From Pseudomonas deceptionensis (GTDB lineage Bacteria; Pseudomonadota; Gammaproteobacteria; Pseudomonadales; Pseudomonadaceae): DNA of 64,000 bases. Below are positions 8,454 to 17,360 of the stretch, in pieces (positions within the stretch are counted from its first letter, which is position 1; each line of letters begins with the position of its first letter). The notes under the pieces were generated by a model, which was given only the letters and a program-made list of their open reading frames with translations, ran no database searches and was not told the origin of the DNA. The stretch spans positions 1,323,501-1,387,500 of the forward strand of contig NZ_FNUD01000002.1 in NCBI RefSeq assembly GCF_900106095.1. The letters are read 5' to 3'. The position numbers were made by a program, and so were the translations under genes.

Positions 8454-8509
8454 GTGTCAGAGGGAATGGTCCTACGCAATTGACGCTCATCGGATGGAGG
8501 CAAAGAGCC

Positions 8510-8609
8510 TGTAGCCGCTGCCGGAGGCTGCGATAAGGGCCGCAGGACCTTCGCTCTTTGAAAGGCATGACCCCTTCGGGCTCAATCGCAGCCTGCGGCA
8601 GCGGCTACA
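8510..8609. repeat. REP palindrome pair, family A
   Basis: The arms TGTAGCCGCTGCCGGAGGCT and ATCGCAGCCTGCGGCAGCGG/CTACA are near-perfect inverted copies separated by about 50 bases. It sits between the fecI promoter region and the end of the exonuclease gene. This is the most frequent repeat of the window (seven copies). Confidence 0.9.
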
Positions 8610-8622
8610 GGGCGTGTGTCAT

Positions 8623-9333
8623 TTAAAAACTGTGCACCTGCTTGCGCCGCTGCCACTGGTTCAACCGTTGTTGCAGGGTCTGTGGGCTGTCGATGCCCTG
8701 GGCGCGGGCGCGGCTGAACAGGATCAACGCCAGTTCGGCAGTGGCCAGGGCGTCGGCGCTGGCGTTGTGGCGGTCTTCGATCTGGAGGCTGAAGTGGTTG
8801 ATCCACTGGTCCAGCCCGGCGTCCCGCCAATTGACCTGCGGGCAAAGCATCGGGGCCAGTGCGGCTACATCCAGGAACGGGTGTTGCAGACGGTAGCCCA
8901 GGCTTTCTTTAAGGGCGCGGGTAAGCATGTGCTGGTCAAACGGCGCATGGAACGCCAGCAGAGGGCTGTCACCAACAAAGGCCATGAAATCGAGCAGGGC
9001 ATCTGCCGGATCGCTGCCCGCGGCAATGGCGGCGGGCCCCAGCCCATGCAGCAGCACGCTGGGGTTGAGGGGGGCGTCCGGGCGCAGAAAGGTGCGTTCA
9101 AACGCCTGGCCCAAGTCGATCGCGCCATCTTCAATCACCACCGCGCCAATCGACAGCACTTGATCGCGGTTGAGGTTCAGGCCGCTGGTTTCCAGGTCAA
9201 CCACGACCCAGCGCTGCTTGCGCAGTGTGGTGTCGCTCAACCCCGATGCGGGCGGCAGTTGCAGCAGGTGTTGTTGCTGCTCAGGGCTCAGCACCGGTTT
9301 TTTGCGCGGCAACAACCATGACAGCAGGCTCAT
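8623..9333 (-). CDS. DnaQ-like 3'-5' exonuclease domain protein
   Basis: A 236-residue single-domain exonuclease of the DEDD/RNase T superfamily. Exo I is VVVDLETSGLN near residue 45, Exo II is AFHAPFDQHML near 155, and the Exo III region is near HNASADALATAELALIL (the HxxxxD type, DEDDh). It probably trims single-stranded DNA or RNA ends in the cytoplasm. Its ATG overlaps the stop of the upstream CBS/DUF294 gene (ATGA at 9330-9333), so the two are coupled. The same pair is found beside acetate permease genes in P. aeruginosa as I recall, but no permease is present here. Confidence 0.9.
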   Translation of the reverse strand: MSLLSWLLPRKKPVLSPEQQQHLLQLPPASGLSDTTLRKQRWVVVDLETSGLNLNRDQVLSIGAVVIEDGAIDLGQAFERTFLRPDAPLNPSVLLHGLGPAAIAAGSDPADALLDFMAFVGDSPLLAFHAPFDQHMLTRALKESLGYRLQHPFLDVAALAPMLCPQVNWRDAGLDQWINHFSLQIEDRHNASADALATAELALILFSRARAQGIDSPQTLQQRLNQWQRRKQVHSF

Positions 9334-11264
9334 AGCTGATACCGCAGGGCCAGGCTGCTTTGCAGGCGCTGGGCCTGGCGCAGGGCTTCACGCAAGATGC
9401 GCCGGTCCAGCTGGTTCAGGCTGTCCGGGTCGACTCGGTTGGAGTACGGACGGTTTTCCCGGGTCTGCAGTTGGTGCTGCTGCATGCGGGTCTGCTGGAT
9501 AAAGTGGTAGGCCTCTTCATACGCGGCGCCGTCCAGCGGCTCGATCACTTCGAGGGCGACCAGTTGGCGCAGGCGCTCAAGCGTGTTGTTGGCTTCGACC
9601 CCGTTGGCCAGCGCCAGCAAGCGGGCACCGTCAACGAAAGGCGTAAGGCCCTGGACCTTGAGGTCGAGGGTGGCTTTGTCACTGCCTTTGCGCTCCAGCA
9701 CAAACTCACGGAAACGCCCCACGGGCGGGCGATGGCGCAATGCGTTGTCGGCCATCATGCGCTGGAACAGACGGTTGTCGGCCACCTGTTCAAGGATGCC
9801 GCGACGCAGTTGCGCGCACCCCTGCTCATCGCCCCAGACCACGCGCAGGTCGAAATAGATGCTCGATGCCAACAGGTTTTCGGGTGAGGTCTCACGAATA
9901 AAGGCGGCAAAACGGCGCGCCCATTCGGTACGTGACAGGCACAGGTCGGGGTTGCCGGCCATGATGTTGCCCTTGCACAGGGTGAAACCGCAGGCTGCCA
10001 GGTGATGGTTGATCTGTTGTGCGATGGGCAGCAGGCGCTGGCGAATCTCCGCTGCCTGGGTGGCGTCCTTGGCTTCGAACAGGATGCCGTTGTCCTGGTC
10101 GGTATGCAGGGTTTGCTCGCGTCGCCCTTCGCTGCCAAAACACAGCCAGGTGAACGGCACACCCGGGTCGCCCTTGTCGGCCAGTACCAGCTCGATCACC
10201 CGGCATACGGTGTGGTCGTTGAGTTGGGTGATGATGTGGGTGATTTGTGTGGAGGACGCGCCATGGGCCAGCATGCGCTCTACCAGTTGCCCGATTTCGC
10301 CGCGCAGGTTGATCAGGGTGTCCAGCCGTGGCGCGTGGCGGATGGTGCGCGCCAAATGGACCAGATCGACCCGCTGCAGGGAAAACAGGTCTCGTTCTGA
10401 CACCACGCCGCACAGGCGCTGATCCTTGACCAGGCAGACGTGTGCAATGTGCCGCTCGGTCATGGCGATGGCCGCGTCGAAGGCGCTGTGATCGGGGCTC
10501 AGGTAAAACGGCTCGGGGGTCATGTGCAGCTCGATGGCCTGGGAGAAATCCTCAATGCCATTGGCCACCACCTGGCGCAGGTCGCGCAGGGTAAAGATCC
10601 CCAGCGGGGCCTTGTGGTCGTCGACAACGACGATGCTGCCCACTTGCTGTTCATGCATCAGGCTTACGGCTTCGCGCAGTGCGGTGCTCGGTGCGCAGGT
10701 CACGGGGTGACGCATGGCCAGTTCACCCAGACGCGTATTGAGCGAATACTGGGTGCCCAGGGTTTCAGCGGCTTTTTGCTGGACCTGTTGATTGACCTTG
10801 TCGAGCAGGCTGCTGACGCCACGCAAGGCAAAGTCGCGGAATTCATCGGACAGGGCAAAAAGTTTGATGAACGCGGATTTGTTCAGTTGCAGGCAAAACG
10901 TATCTTCAGCAGCTCGGTGTTCGGTGCGGGTGGCGCGCTCGCCCAGTAACGCGGCAAGGGGGAAGCACTCGCCGGCAGTGATCTCGAAGGTGGTCTGCGC
11001 GGCCTCGCGGCCGGTGTGGGTACGTTCGCCCACCACACGGCCCTGCTTGACGATATAGAAGTGCTCCACCGGCCCGTCCGTCGGTCGGATGATGCTTTCG
11101 CCCGGGGCATAGAAGCGCAGTTGGCACTGCTCGACCAGGTAAGCCAGGTGAGTGTTTTCCATTTGGTTGAAGGGCGGGAATCGCTGCAAAAACTGCATGG
11201 TGCCGTGAATGTTCTGCAGCACCGCGGTTTTCCCTGCCTGGAGAAACGCATCCGATTTGCTCAT
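9330..11264 (-). CDS. Cyclic-nucleotide-binding / CBS / DUF294 nucleotidyltransferase-like protein
   Basis: A 644-residue cytoplasmic signalling protein. Domains in order: a CRP-like cNMP-binding domain (about 20-140, ending ALSDEFRDFALRGV); a CBS pair (about 170-290; MRHPVTCAPSTALREAVSLM, GIFTLRDLRQVV, CGVVSERDLF); a DUF294 putative nucleotidyltransferase (about 330-470; CFGSEGRREQTLHTDQDNG, the GS...D.D signature of pol-beta-type NTases); and a C-terminal substrate-binding-like domain (about 490-640). The architecture resembles GlnD/GlnE-like uridylyltransferases with sensory domains, but its target is unknown. It forms a coupled pair with the downstream exonuclease gene and is divergent from the response-regulator gene at 11518. 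Confidence 0.9.
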   Translation of the reverse strand: MSKSDAFLQAGKTAVLQNIHGTMQFLQRFPPFNQMENTHLAYLVEQCQLRFYAPGESIIRPTDGPVEHFYIVKQGRVVGERTHTGREAAQTTFEITAGECFPLAALLGERATRTEHRAAEDTFCLQLNKSAFIKLFALSDEFRDFALRGVSSLLDKVNQQVQQKAAETLGTQYSLNTRLGELAMRHPVTCAPSTALREAVSLMHEQQVGSIVVVDDHKAPLGIFTLRDLRQVVANGIEDFSQAIELHMTPEPFYLSPDHSAFDAAIAMTERHIAHVCLVKDQRLCGVVSERDLFSLQRVDLVHLARTIRHAPRLDTLINLRGEIGQLVERMLAHGASSTQITHIITQLNDHTVCRVIELVLADKGDPGVPFTWLCFGSEGRREQTLHTDQDNGILFEAKDATQAAEIRQRLLPIAQQINHHLAACGFTLCKGNIMAGNPDLCLSRTEWARRFAAFIRETSPENLLASSIYFDLRVVWGDEQGCAQLRRGILEQVADNRLFQRMMADNALRHRPPVGRFREFVLERKGSDKATLDLKVQGLTPFVDGARLLALANGVEANNTLERLRQLVALEVIEPLDGAAYEEAYHFIQQTRMQQHQLQTRENRPYSNRVDPDSLNQLDRRILREALRQAQRLQSSLALRYQL

Positions 11265-11436
11265 TGCTGTTACCGCGTTGTTGGTTGTGAACCGTTGTTG
11301 TTATGACCGGACAGGGCAGGGCCCCATGGCGTATTTCTATCCCTCATGCTCGGCGGTCTGCGCGCGGGTGCCCATTGGACGTAAGTCTATGGGGCCGCGC
11401 TCTATTGATGCTTTCTAAAAGCCGGATATGATTTTT

Positions 11437-11450
11437 GTACAATGTTGTAC
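11437..11450. promoter_or_regulatory. Palindrome in the divergent promoter region
   Basis: GTACAATGTTGTAC is a palindrome with 6-base arms around TG, and TTGTAC also occurs twice as a direct repeat 4 bases apart. It lies between two divergent genes, 68 bases before the response-regulator start. It has the size of a repressor operator, but I cannot name the regulator. Confidence 0.4.
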
Positions 11451-11473
11451 GGCAAGGCTTGGAAATAGATGCG

Positions 11474-11499
11474 CCACCGTGCACATTGGCGCACGGTGG
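11474..11499 (+). promoter_or_regulatory. Perfect 9-bp stem-loop just before a Shine-Dalgarno
   Basis: CCACCGTGC and GCACGGTGG form a perfect stem with an 8-base loop. It ends 7 bases before the GGAG at 11507-11510 that serves the response-regulator GTG start. It has no T-run, so it is more likely a leader structure affecting translation or mRNA stability than a terminator. Confidence 0.45.
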
Positions 11500-11517
11500 G
11501 AATAACGGAGTACACCG

Positions 11518-11997
11518 GTGGGAAATTTCACCTACATGGATGTATTTGAGAAACGTATGACTGAACATGACATTTTGACCGACGCCGAGCGCGCGGCCCT
11601 ACAAGAGGTGATGCAGACGTCTGAATCGTCCTCGCCCTGTGTGTTGATTGTTGATGACGATCCATTGGCCCGTGATCTGTTGGCCGAGTTTTTGGAACTG
11701 AACGCAATCGAATGCCTGAAGGCGTGTGATGAAGCGCAGGCGTTGGCGCTTCTGGCGTCAGGCAAGCCGATTCACCTGATGCTCACCGACCTGCGCATGC
11801 AGCCCCACGATGGCTTGCACCTGATCCGCAAAGTGCGCGAATCAGAGCGGGCGGCCTTGCCGGTGATCATCATGTCGGGGGATGCGAGTGTGCGTGATGC
11901 CATCGATGCGATGCACCTGAGTGTGGTGGACTTTCTGCTTAAACCGATCGATACCGACAAGTTGCTGACGCTGATCCGCAAGGAGTTGAATATCTAG
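11518..11997 (+). CDS. Single-domain response regulator
   Basis: A 159-residue receiver protein with no output domain. The acidic pair is VLIVDDDP (near residue 43), the phospho-acceptor Asp is in LMLTDLRM (near 87), the Thr/Ser position is IIMSGDAS and the conserved Lys is in FLLKPID. About 35 residues precede the receiver and carry no recognised domain. The GTG at 11518 has GGAG 7 bases upstream; ATGs at 11536 and 11557 are alternatives. It would act through protein contact in a phosphorelay or chemotaxis-like pathway. No histidine kinase is adjacent. It ends 24 bases before a bidirectional terminator shared with glcB. Confidence 0.88.
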   Translation: MGNFTYMDVFEKRMTEHDILTDAERAALQEVMQTSESSSPCVLIVDDDPLARDLLAEFLELNAIECLKACDEAQALALLASGKPIHLMLTDLRMQPHDGLHLIRKVRESERAALPVIIMSGDASVRDAIDAMHLSVVDFLLKPIDTDKLLTLIRKELNI

Positions 11998-12020
11998 CCA
12001 GTTTGCCGCTGGCAGATACA

Positions 12021-12047
12021 AAAAAGCCCCGGAAACCGGGGCTTTTT
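12021..12047. terminator. Bidirectional rho-independent terminator
   Basis: AAAAAGCCCCGG-AAA-CCGGGGCTTTTT is a perfect stem-loop flanked by A and T runs. It lies between the convergent response-regulator and malate synthase genes and can end transcripts from both sides. Confidence 0.95.
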
Positions 12048-12069
12048 GTTAGTTACCGTTTGGCGTTAT

Positions 12070-14247
12070 TCACAGGCCATTTTTGGCCTTGAATTCACGA
12101 CGACGACGGTGCAGCACAGGCTCGGTGTAGCCGTTAGGCTGCCGGGTGCCTTCGATCACCAGTTCGACCGCCGCCTGGAAGGCGATGTTGCTGTCGAAGT
12201 CTGGCGCCAATGGACGGTACAGCGCGTCGTTGGCGTTCTGGCGGTCGACCACCGGCGCCATGCGCTTGAGGCTTTCCATGACCTGGGTTTCGCTGACGAT
12301 GCCGTGACGCATCCAGTTGGCGATGTGCTGGCTGGAGATACGCAGCGTGGCACGGTCTTCCATCAGGCCGATGTCGTTGATATCCGGAACCTTCGAACAA
12401 CCCACGCCCTGGTCGATCCAGCGCACGACGTAACCCAGAATGCCCTGGGAGTTGTTGTCCAGTTCGTTCTGGATCTGCTCCGGCGTCCACTGCGGGTTAA
12501 CGGCCAGCGGGATGGTCAGGATGTCGTCGACCGAGGCCGGGGCGCGCTTGGCCAGTTCGGCCTGACGGGCGAACACGTCAACCTTGTGGTAATGCAGTGC
12601 GTGCAACGCAGCGGCAGTCGGCGATGGCACCCAGGCGGTGTTGGCACCGGCCAGCGGGTGAGCGATTTTCTGCTCCAGCATGGCGGCCATCAGGTCGGGC
12701 ATGGCCCACATGCCTTTACCGATTTGCGCACGGCCTTGCAGGCCGGTGCTCAATCCGACATCAACGTTGTTGTTTTCGTAGGCCGAAATCCACTTCTCGG
12801 CTTTCATGTCCGCCTTGCGCACCATCGGCCCGGCTTCCATCGAGGTGTGAATCTCGTCGCCCGTGCGGTCCAGGAAGCCCGTGTTGATAAACACCACACG
12901 CTCGCTGGCGGCCTTGATGCACGCCTTGAGGTTGATCGTGGTGCGGCGCTCTTCGTCCATGATCCCGACTTTGAGCGTATTGCGTGGCAGCTTGAGCACG
13001 TCTTCGATGCGGCCGAACAGCTCGTTGGTGAACGCGGCTTCTTCAGCGCCATGCATCTTCGGTTTGACGATGTAGACCGAGCCCGTGCGGCTGTTGCTGC
13101 GCGTTGCCTTGCCGTTAAGGCTGTGGATCGCGGCCAGGCTGGTCAGCAGGCCGTCGAGAATGCCTTCAGGCACCTCATTGCCGTCTTTGTCCAGGATCGC
13201 GTCGATGGTCATCAAGTGGCCAACGTTACGCACGAACAGCAGCGAACGGCCGTGCAGGCTGACGGTGCCGCCGTTTGGCGCGGTGTACTCGCGATCCGGG
13301 TTCATGGTGCGGGTGAAGGTCTCACCGCCCTTGGACACCTGTTCGCTGAGGTCACCCTTCATCAGGCCGAGCCAGTTGCGGTAGATCACCACTTTGTCGT
13401 CAGCATCGACGGCAGCAACCGAGTCTTCGCAGTCCATGATGGTGGTCAGGGCCGCTTCCATCAGCACGTCTTTGACGCCTGCTGCGTCGGTCTGGCCAAC
13501 CGGGCTTGCGGCGTCGACCTGGATTTCGAAATGCAGGCCGTTGTGCTTGAGCAGCACGGCGGTCGGTGCAGCGGCTGATCCGTGGTAGCCGATCAGTTGC
13601 GCGGTGTCGCGCAGGCCGGTGCTGGCGCCACCCTTGAGGGTGACCTGCAAGGCGCCGCCAACGATGGCGTAGCCGGTTGAATCAACGTGAGTCCCGCTGA
13701 CCAGAGGTGCAGCTTCGTCGAGAAAGGCGCGGGCGAAGGCAATGACCTTGTCGCCACGGACCTTGTTGTAGCCTTTGCCCTTGGCGGCGCCATCGGCTTC
13801 GCTGATGGCATCGGTGCCGTACAACGCGTCATACAGCGAGCCCCAGCGGGCGTTCGAGGCGTTGAGGGCAAAGCGCGCATTCATCACCGGCACCACCAAT
13901 TGGGGGCCTGCCATGCGGGCGATTTCGTCATCGACGTTTTGCGTCGTTGCCTGGAAATCTGCGGCTTCTGGCTGCAGATACCCGATGTCCTGGAGGAAGG
14001 CTTTATAAGCCACGGCGTCATGGGCCTTGCCGGCCTGAGCCTGGTGCCAGGCGTCGATCCGCGCCTGCAAATCATCGCGTTTGGCGAGCAGTGCTTTGTT
14101 CTTGGGTGCCAGGTCATTGATGACCTTGTCGGCACCGGCCCAGAACTGATCGGCGGTGAGGCCGGTACCGGGGATAGCTTCGTTGTTTACGAAGTCGAAC
14201 AGGACTTTGGCGACCTGCAGGCCACCGACGTGAACGTGTTCAGTCAT
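12070..14247 (-). CDS. glcB: Malate synthase G
   Basis: Condenses glyoxylate with acetyl-CoA to malate in the glyoxylate and glycolate pathways; cytoplasmic, Mg-dependent. The 725-residue length is the usual one for GlcB. Family segments seen include [36 protein letters not shown] with nearby active-site acids, [17 protein letters not shown] and [19 protein letters not shown]; the C-terminal lid carries the catalytic Asp region ([20 protein letters not shown]). The ATG at 14247 is chosen for its GAGG site 7 bases upstream; an in-frame GTG at 14259 is weaker. The glc oxidase genes are not adjacent, as is usual in Pseudomonas, so the gene is probably controlled on its own. Confidence 0.97.
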   Translation of the reverse strand: MTEHVHVGGLQVAKVLFDFVNNEAIPGTGLTADQFWAGADKVINDLAPKNKALLAKRDDLQARIDAWHQAQAGKAHDAVAYKAFLQDIGYLQPEAADFQATTQNVDDEIARMAGPQLVVPVMNARFALNASNARWGSLYDALYGTDAISEADGAAKGKGYNKVRGDKVIAFARAFLDEAAPLVSGTHVDSTGYAIVGGALQVTLKGGASTGLRDTAQLIGYHGSAAAPTAVLLKHNGLHFEIQVDAASPVGQTDAAGVKDVLMEAALTTIMDCEDSVAAVDADDKVVIYRNWLGLMKGDLSEQVSKGGETFTRTMNPDREYTAPNGGTVSLHGRSLLFVRNVGHLMTIDAILDKDGNEVPEGILDGLLTSLAAIHSLNGKATRSNSRTGSVYIVKPKMHGAEEAAFTNELFGRIEDVLKLPRNTLKVGIMDEERRTTINLKACIKAASERVVFINTGFLDRTGDEIHTSMEAGPMVRKADMKAEKWISAYENNNVDVGLSTGLQGRAQIGKGMWAMPDLMAAMLEQKIAHPLAGANTAWVPSPTAAALHALHYHKVDVFARQAELAKRAPASVDDILTIPLAVNPQWTPEQIQNELDNNSQGILGYVVRWIDQGVGCSKVPDINDIGLMEDRATLRISSQHIANWMRHGIVSETQVMESLKRMAPVVDRQNANDALYRPLAPDFDSNIAFQAAVELVIEGTRQPNGYTEPVLHRRRREFKAKNGL

Positions 14248-14364
14248 TGCTTGCCTCACTCATTTTTATTTAAAGCCTGGAGCGCTTCTTAAAACACCGC
14301 GTGGCTCATGCTGGCGGGGTTGTGCGGGGTGTAGCAGACGCCTTGGCGGACCATGTTGCAAATT

Positions 14365-14392
14365 ATGTAGTGGTCGCTGAGGCATACTACAT
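14365..14392. promoter_or_regulatory. Inverted repeat upstream of glcB, possible operator
   Basis: ATGTAGT and ACTACAT are perfect 7-base inverted arms separated by 14 bases. They lie about 120 bases upstream of glcB in its promoter region (the interval 14248-14684 has no gene). The regulator is unknown; spacing would suit a dimer binding two successive major grooves. Confidence 0.35.
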
Positions 14393-14535
14393 GATCAATT
14401 GCAGATGTGAAAATCAGACTAATCACGTCGTTCTGCGACCATTTTTACGCTATCGGTCACGCAGAAGAACCAGATGTTCTCAAGAAACATGCAGGTTGTT
14501 CCAGATAATTCTAAAAACAGTACACAATTTGTTTC

Positions 14536-14628
14536 TGTAGCCGCGGCCGCAAGCTGCGATAAGGACCACAGGGCCTTTAAACCGCAGGGCTGCTTCGCAA
14601 CCCATCGCAGCCTTCGGCAGCGGCTACA
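14536..14628. repeat. REP palindrome pair, family A
   Basis: TGTAGCCGCGGCCGCAAGCT and ATCGCAGCCTTCGGCAGCGG/CTACA are inverted arms. The element fills much of the gene-free stretch between glcB and the ACT-domain gene, which are divergent. Confidence 0.88.
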
Positions 14629-14684
14629 GGTATTGCATAGCGGCCTATACTCACCCGACCCCCCTAATAAGAGAGACCCCCGCC

Positions 14685-15203
14685 ATGAACCATCTTGTGA
14701 TAACGGTCTTTGCCCAGGACAAGGCCGGGCAGGTCGAGCGCATTGCTCAGTGCATCGCCGAGCATGGCGGTAATTGGCTGGAGAGTCGAATGTCGCGGAT
14801 GGCAGGGCAATTTGCCGGGATTCTGCGCGTAGGCGTGCCTGCCGAAGCCCATGATGAGCTGGTCGATGCGCTGCACAGTCTGGCCAAAGAAGGGATTCGG
14901 GTATTGATTGCCGAAAGCGGCATCGAGCAATCCTGCACCTGGAAGCCCATCGCCATGGAACTGGTGGGCAACGACCGCCCCGGCATTGTGCGCGACATTA
15001 CCCGGGTACTGACGGAGCAGGGGGTGAACCTGGAGCGGCTGGTGACCGATGTGCGGCCCGCGCCGATGAGCAACGAGCCGCTGTTTCATGCCGAGGCGAT
15101 TTTGGCAGTGCCCCTGACCTTGTCTCTGGATGTACTGCAGAAGCGCCTGGAAACCCTGGCGGATGAACTGGTGGTTGATCTTAAGTTCAGCACCGAGGAG
15201 TAG
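14685..15203 (+). CDS. ACT-domain regulator, GcvR-like
   Basis: A 172-residue protein made of two ACT domains (about 1-80 and 88-168). The second begins with the ACT hallmark VGNDRPGIVRDITRVLTEQG. This is the layout of the glycine cleavage system regulator GcvR, which binds glycine and acts by contacting GcvA. No DNA-binding domain is present. An AAGAGAG ribosome site precedes the ATG by about 8 bases. It is convergent with rarD, with only 3 bases between the two stops. The GcvR function is inferred from domain layout; no gcv genes are nearby. Confidence 0.85.
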   Translation: MNHLVITVFAQDKAGQVERIAQCIAEHGGNWLESRMSRMAGQFAGILRVGVPAEAHDELVDALHSLAKEGIRVLIAESGIEQSCTWKPIAMELVGNDRPGIVRDITRVLTEQGVNLERLVTDVRPAPMSNEPLFHAEAILAVPLTLSLDVLQKRLETLADELVVDLKFSTEE

Positions 15204-15206
15204 GGT

Positions 15207-16094
15207 TCAGCCGCGCTGGCGCATGCTGAACCAGGCATCGAGGCTGTACACCACCAGGCCGGCCCAGATAAACGCAAAGGCGAGCAGGGTACTTTCGGAC
15301 AGGTGCTCGCCATACACCGATATCGCCAGAATCAACACCAGCGTCGGTGCGATGTACTGCATAAAGCCCAAGGTGGTGTAGGGCAAATGCCGTGCAGCGG
15401 CGTTGAAACACACCAGCGGTATCAGCGTGGCCGGGCCTGCGGCCACCAGTAACCAGGCTTGCGAGGTGCTCCAGAATGCCGCATGGGCACTGTTGGCTTC
15501 GGGATGCATCAGCAACCAGCCAATGGCGACCGGCACCAGAATCCAGGTTTCGACTACCAGCCCCGGCAACGCCTTGACCGGCGCCTGTTTGCGGATCAGT
15601 CCGTAAAAACCAAAGCTGAGCGCCAGGACCAGCGAGACCCACGGCAGGCTGCCGACTTGCCACACCTGTTGCGCCACGCCGGCGGCGGCCAGGCCCACGG
15701 CAATCCACTGCAGGCGGCGCAGGCGTTCGCCCAGCAACAACATACCGAGCAGCACGTTCACCAGCGGGTTGATGTAGTAACCCAGGCTGGCTTCGAGCAT
15801 GCGGTCGTTGTTCACCGCCCACACGTAGGTCAGCCAGTTGACGGCGATCAGCAGGCCGCTGATGGTCAGCACGCCAATCCGTTTTGGGTTGTCGCGCAGC
15901 TCTTGCCACCAGCCGGGGTGCTTCCACACGAGCAGTAACAGCGAACCGAACAACGCGGACCAGAGCACCCGGTTCACGATGATTTCAGCGGCCGGGACGC
16001 TGGCCAGCAGTTTGAAGTAGAGCGGGAAGATGCCCCAGATGACATAGGCGGTGAGGCCTAAAATATACCCGCGACGCGGGTTGGCGGCTTGCAT
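15207..16094 (-). CDS. rarD: RarD / EamA-family transporter
   Basis: A 295-residue inner-membrane protein with about ten membrane helices (for example ILGLTAYVIWGIFPLYFKLL and LLIAVNWLTYVWAVN), typical of the RarD branch of the drug/metabolite transporter superfamily. The NRVLWSALFGSLLLL and LGYYINPLVNVLLGMLLLGE segments are characteristic of RarD. Members are annotated chloramphenicol-sensitive protein, but the natural substrate is not settled. The ATG at 16094 has AAGGA 6 bases upstream; a start at 16115 would add seven residues before it without a comparable site. Confidence 0.92.
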   Translation of the reverse strand: MQAANPRRGYILGLTAYVIWGIFPLYFKLLASVPAAEIIVNRVLWSALFGSLLLLVWKHPGWWQELRDNPKRIGVLTISGLLIAVNWLTYVWAVNNDRMLEASLGYYINPLVNVLLGMLLLGERLRRLQWIAVGLAAAGVAQQVWQVGSLPWVSLVLALSFGFYGLIRKQAPVKALPGLVVETWILVPVAIGWLLMHPEANSAHAAFWSTSQAWLLVAAGPATLIPLVCFNAAARHLPYTTLGFMQYIAPTLVLILAISVYGEHLSESTLLAFAFIWAGLVVYSLDAWFSMRQRG

Positions 16095-16195
16095 GCAGAG
16101 TCCTTGCTTAGGCAACTAACGGGTACAGAAGAGACCGAGAGTGTAAGCAGGTTTTGCAGATGTGTCGTGTTTTGCGGTGGTTCGCGCAAATGTTT

Positions 16196-16289
16196 TGTAG
16201 CCGCTGCCGAAGGCTGCGATGGGCTGCGCAGCAGCCCTTGGGTTTTGAAGGGCCTGCGGTCCTTATCGCAGCCTTCGGCAGCGGCTACA
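16196..16289. repeat. REP palindrome pair, family A
   Basis: TGTAGCCGCTGCCGAAGGCT and its inverted partner ATCGCAGCCTTCGGCAGCGG/CTACA enclose about 45 bases. It ends 8 bases after the stop of the SrkA-like kinase gene and lies between it and the rarD promoter. Confidence 0.9.
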
Positions 16290-16297
16290 GGGTGGGG

Positions 16298-17272
16298 TCA
16301 GAACAGTTTCAGCGGTTCCTCATTGAGGGCCGACAGTTGTTCGCGCAACGCCAGTACCTGGTCGCCCCAATACCGCTCGCTGCCGAACCACGGGAAGCTG
16401 TGGGGGAAGGCCGGGTCGTCCCAGCGGCGGGCCAGCCAGGCGCTGTAGTGCATCAGGCGCAAGGCGCGCAGCGGCTCAATCAACGCCAGCTCACGGGGGT
16501 TGAAGTCATGGAACTCGCTGTAGCCGTCCATCAGTTCAGACAACTGGCCCAGGCATTCCTGGCGGTCACCGGCCAGCATCATCCACAAGTCCTGCACGGC
16601 AGGGCCCATGCGGCAGTCGTCGAGGTCGACGATGTGGAACACTTCGTCGCGGCACATCATGTTGCCGGGGTGGCAATCGCCGTGCATGCGGATGTTGGTG
16701 TGCGGGGTGGCGGCATACACGTCTTCAACGCGCTTGAGCAGGTCGCGGGCAACTGACTCGTAGGCCGGGAGCAGGCTGCGCGGAATGAAGTTGCCTTCAA
16801 GCAGGGTGGTCAGCGAATCGTGACCGAAGTTTTTCACGCCCAGTGCTTCGCGATGCTCGAACGGCTTGGTCGCGCCCACGGCGTGCAGGCGGCCGAGCAG
16901 TTGCCCGAGGCGGTACAGCTGGTCGAGATTGCCCGGCTCCGGTGCTCGGCCACCACGGCGTGGGAACAGGGTGAAGCGAAAGCCTGCGTGTTCGAACAGG
17001 CTTTCACCGTTGTGAATCATGGGTGCGACCACCGGGACATCAAGCTCGGCCAGTTCGAAGGTGAAACGGTGTTCTTCGAGGATGGCTTCGTTGGTCCAGC
17101 GCTGTGGCCGGTAGAATTTGGCGATCAGCGGTTCCGAGTCTTCGATACCGACCTGGTACACGCGATTTTCGTAGCTGTTGAGCGCTAGCACGCGGGCATC
17201 GCTCAGGAAACCGATGCTCTCGACGGCGTCGAGCACCAGATCAGGGGTAAGTGTTGCAAACGGATGAGACAT
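16298..17272 (-). CDS. srkA: SrkA/YihE-like stress response protein kinase
   Basis: A 324-residue cytoplasmic Ser/Thr kinase of the aminoglycoside-phosphotransferase-like fold. The catalytic loop is IRMHGDCHPGNMM (HGDxxxxN, near residue 205) and the metal-binding motif is HIVDLDDCRMGPAVQD. The N-lobe lysine region is PLIAKFYRPQRW. In E. coli YihE/SrkA counters Cpx-linked envelope stress and MazF-type cell death. The ATG at 17272 begins the conserved part (MSHPFATLTPDLVLDAV); longer frames into the phoX gene are spurious. Confidence 0.93.
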   Translation of the reverse strand: MSHPFATLTPDLVLDAVESIGFLSDARVLALNSYENRVYQVGIEDSEPLIAKFYRPQRWTNEAILEEHRFTFELAELDVPVVAPMIHNGESLFEHAGFRFTLFPRRGGRAPEPGNLDQLYRLGQLLGRLHAVGATKPFEHREALGVKNFGHDSLTTLLEGNFIPRSLLPAYESVARDLLKRVEDVYAATPHTNIRMHGDCHPGNMMCRDEVFHIVDLDDCRMGPAVQDLWMMLAGDRQECLGQLSELMDGYSEFHDFNPRELALIEPLRALRLMHYSAWLARRWDDPAFPHSFPWFGSERYWGDQVLALREQLSALNEEPLKLF

Positions 17273-17360
17273 GCTGACTCCTGCGCGCAGCAGGCTGCCG
17301 CGTCCGGCCATGCATGTTAACGCAGACCGGGTGGCTGAGGGCGATTGAATAGGGTACGCG

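Noticed and set aside
8422..8460. A strong Fur box
   Set aside because: Only one half is a good match, so I list it as a possible site with low confidence rather than a firm call.
12046..13578. A 510-codon open frame antisense to glcB
   Set aside because: It lies within the coding region of malate synthase G and spans the bidirectional terminator. The composition is that of a shadow frame.
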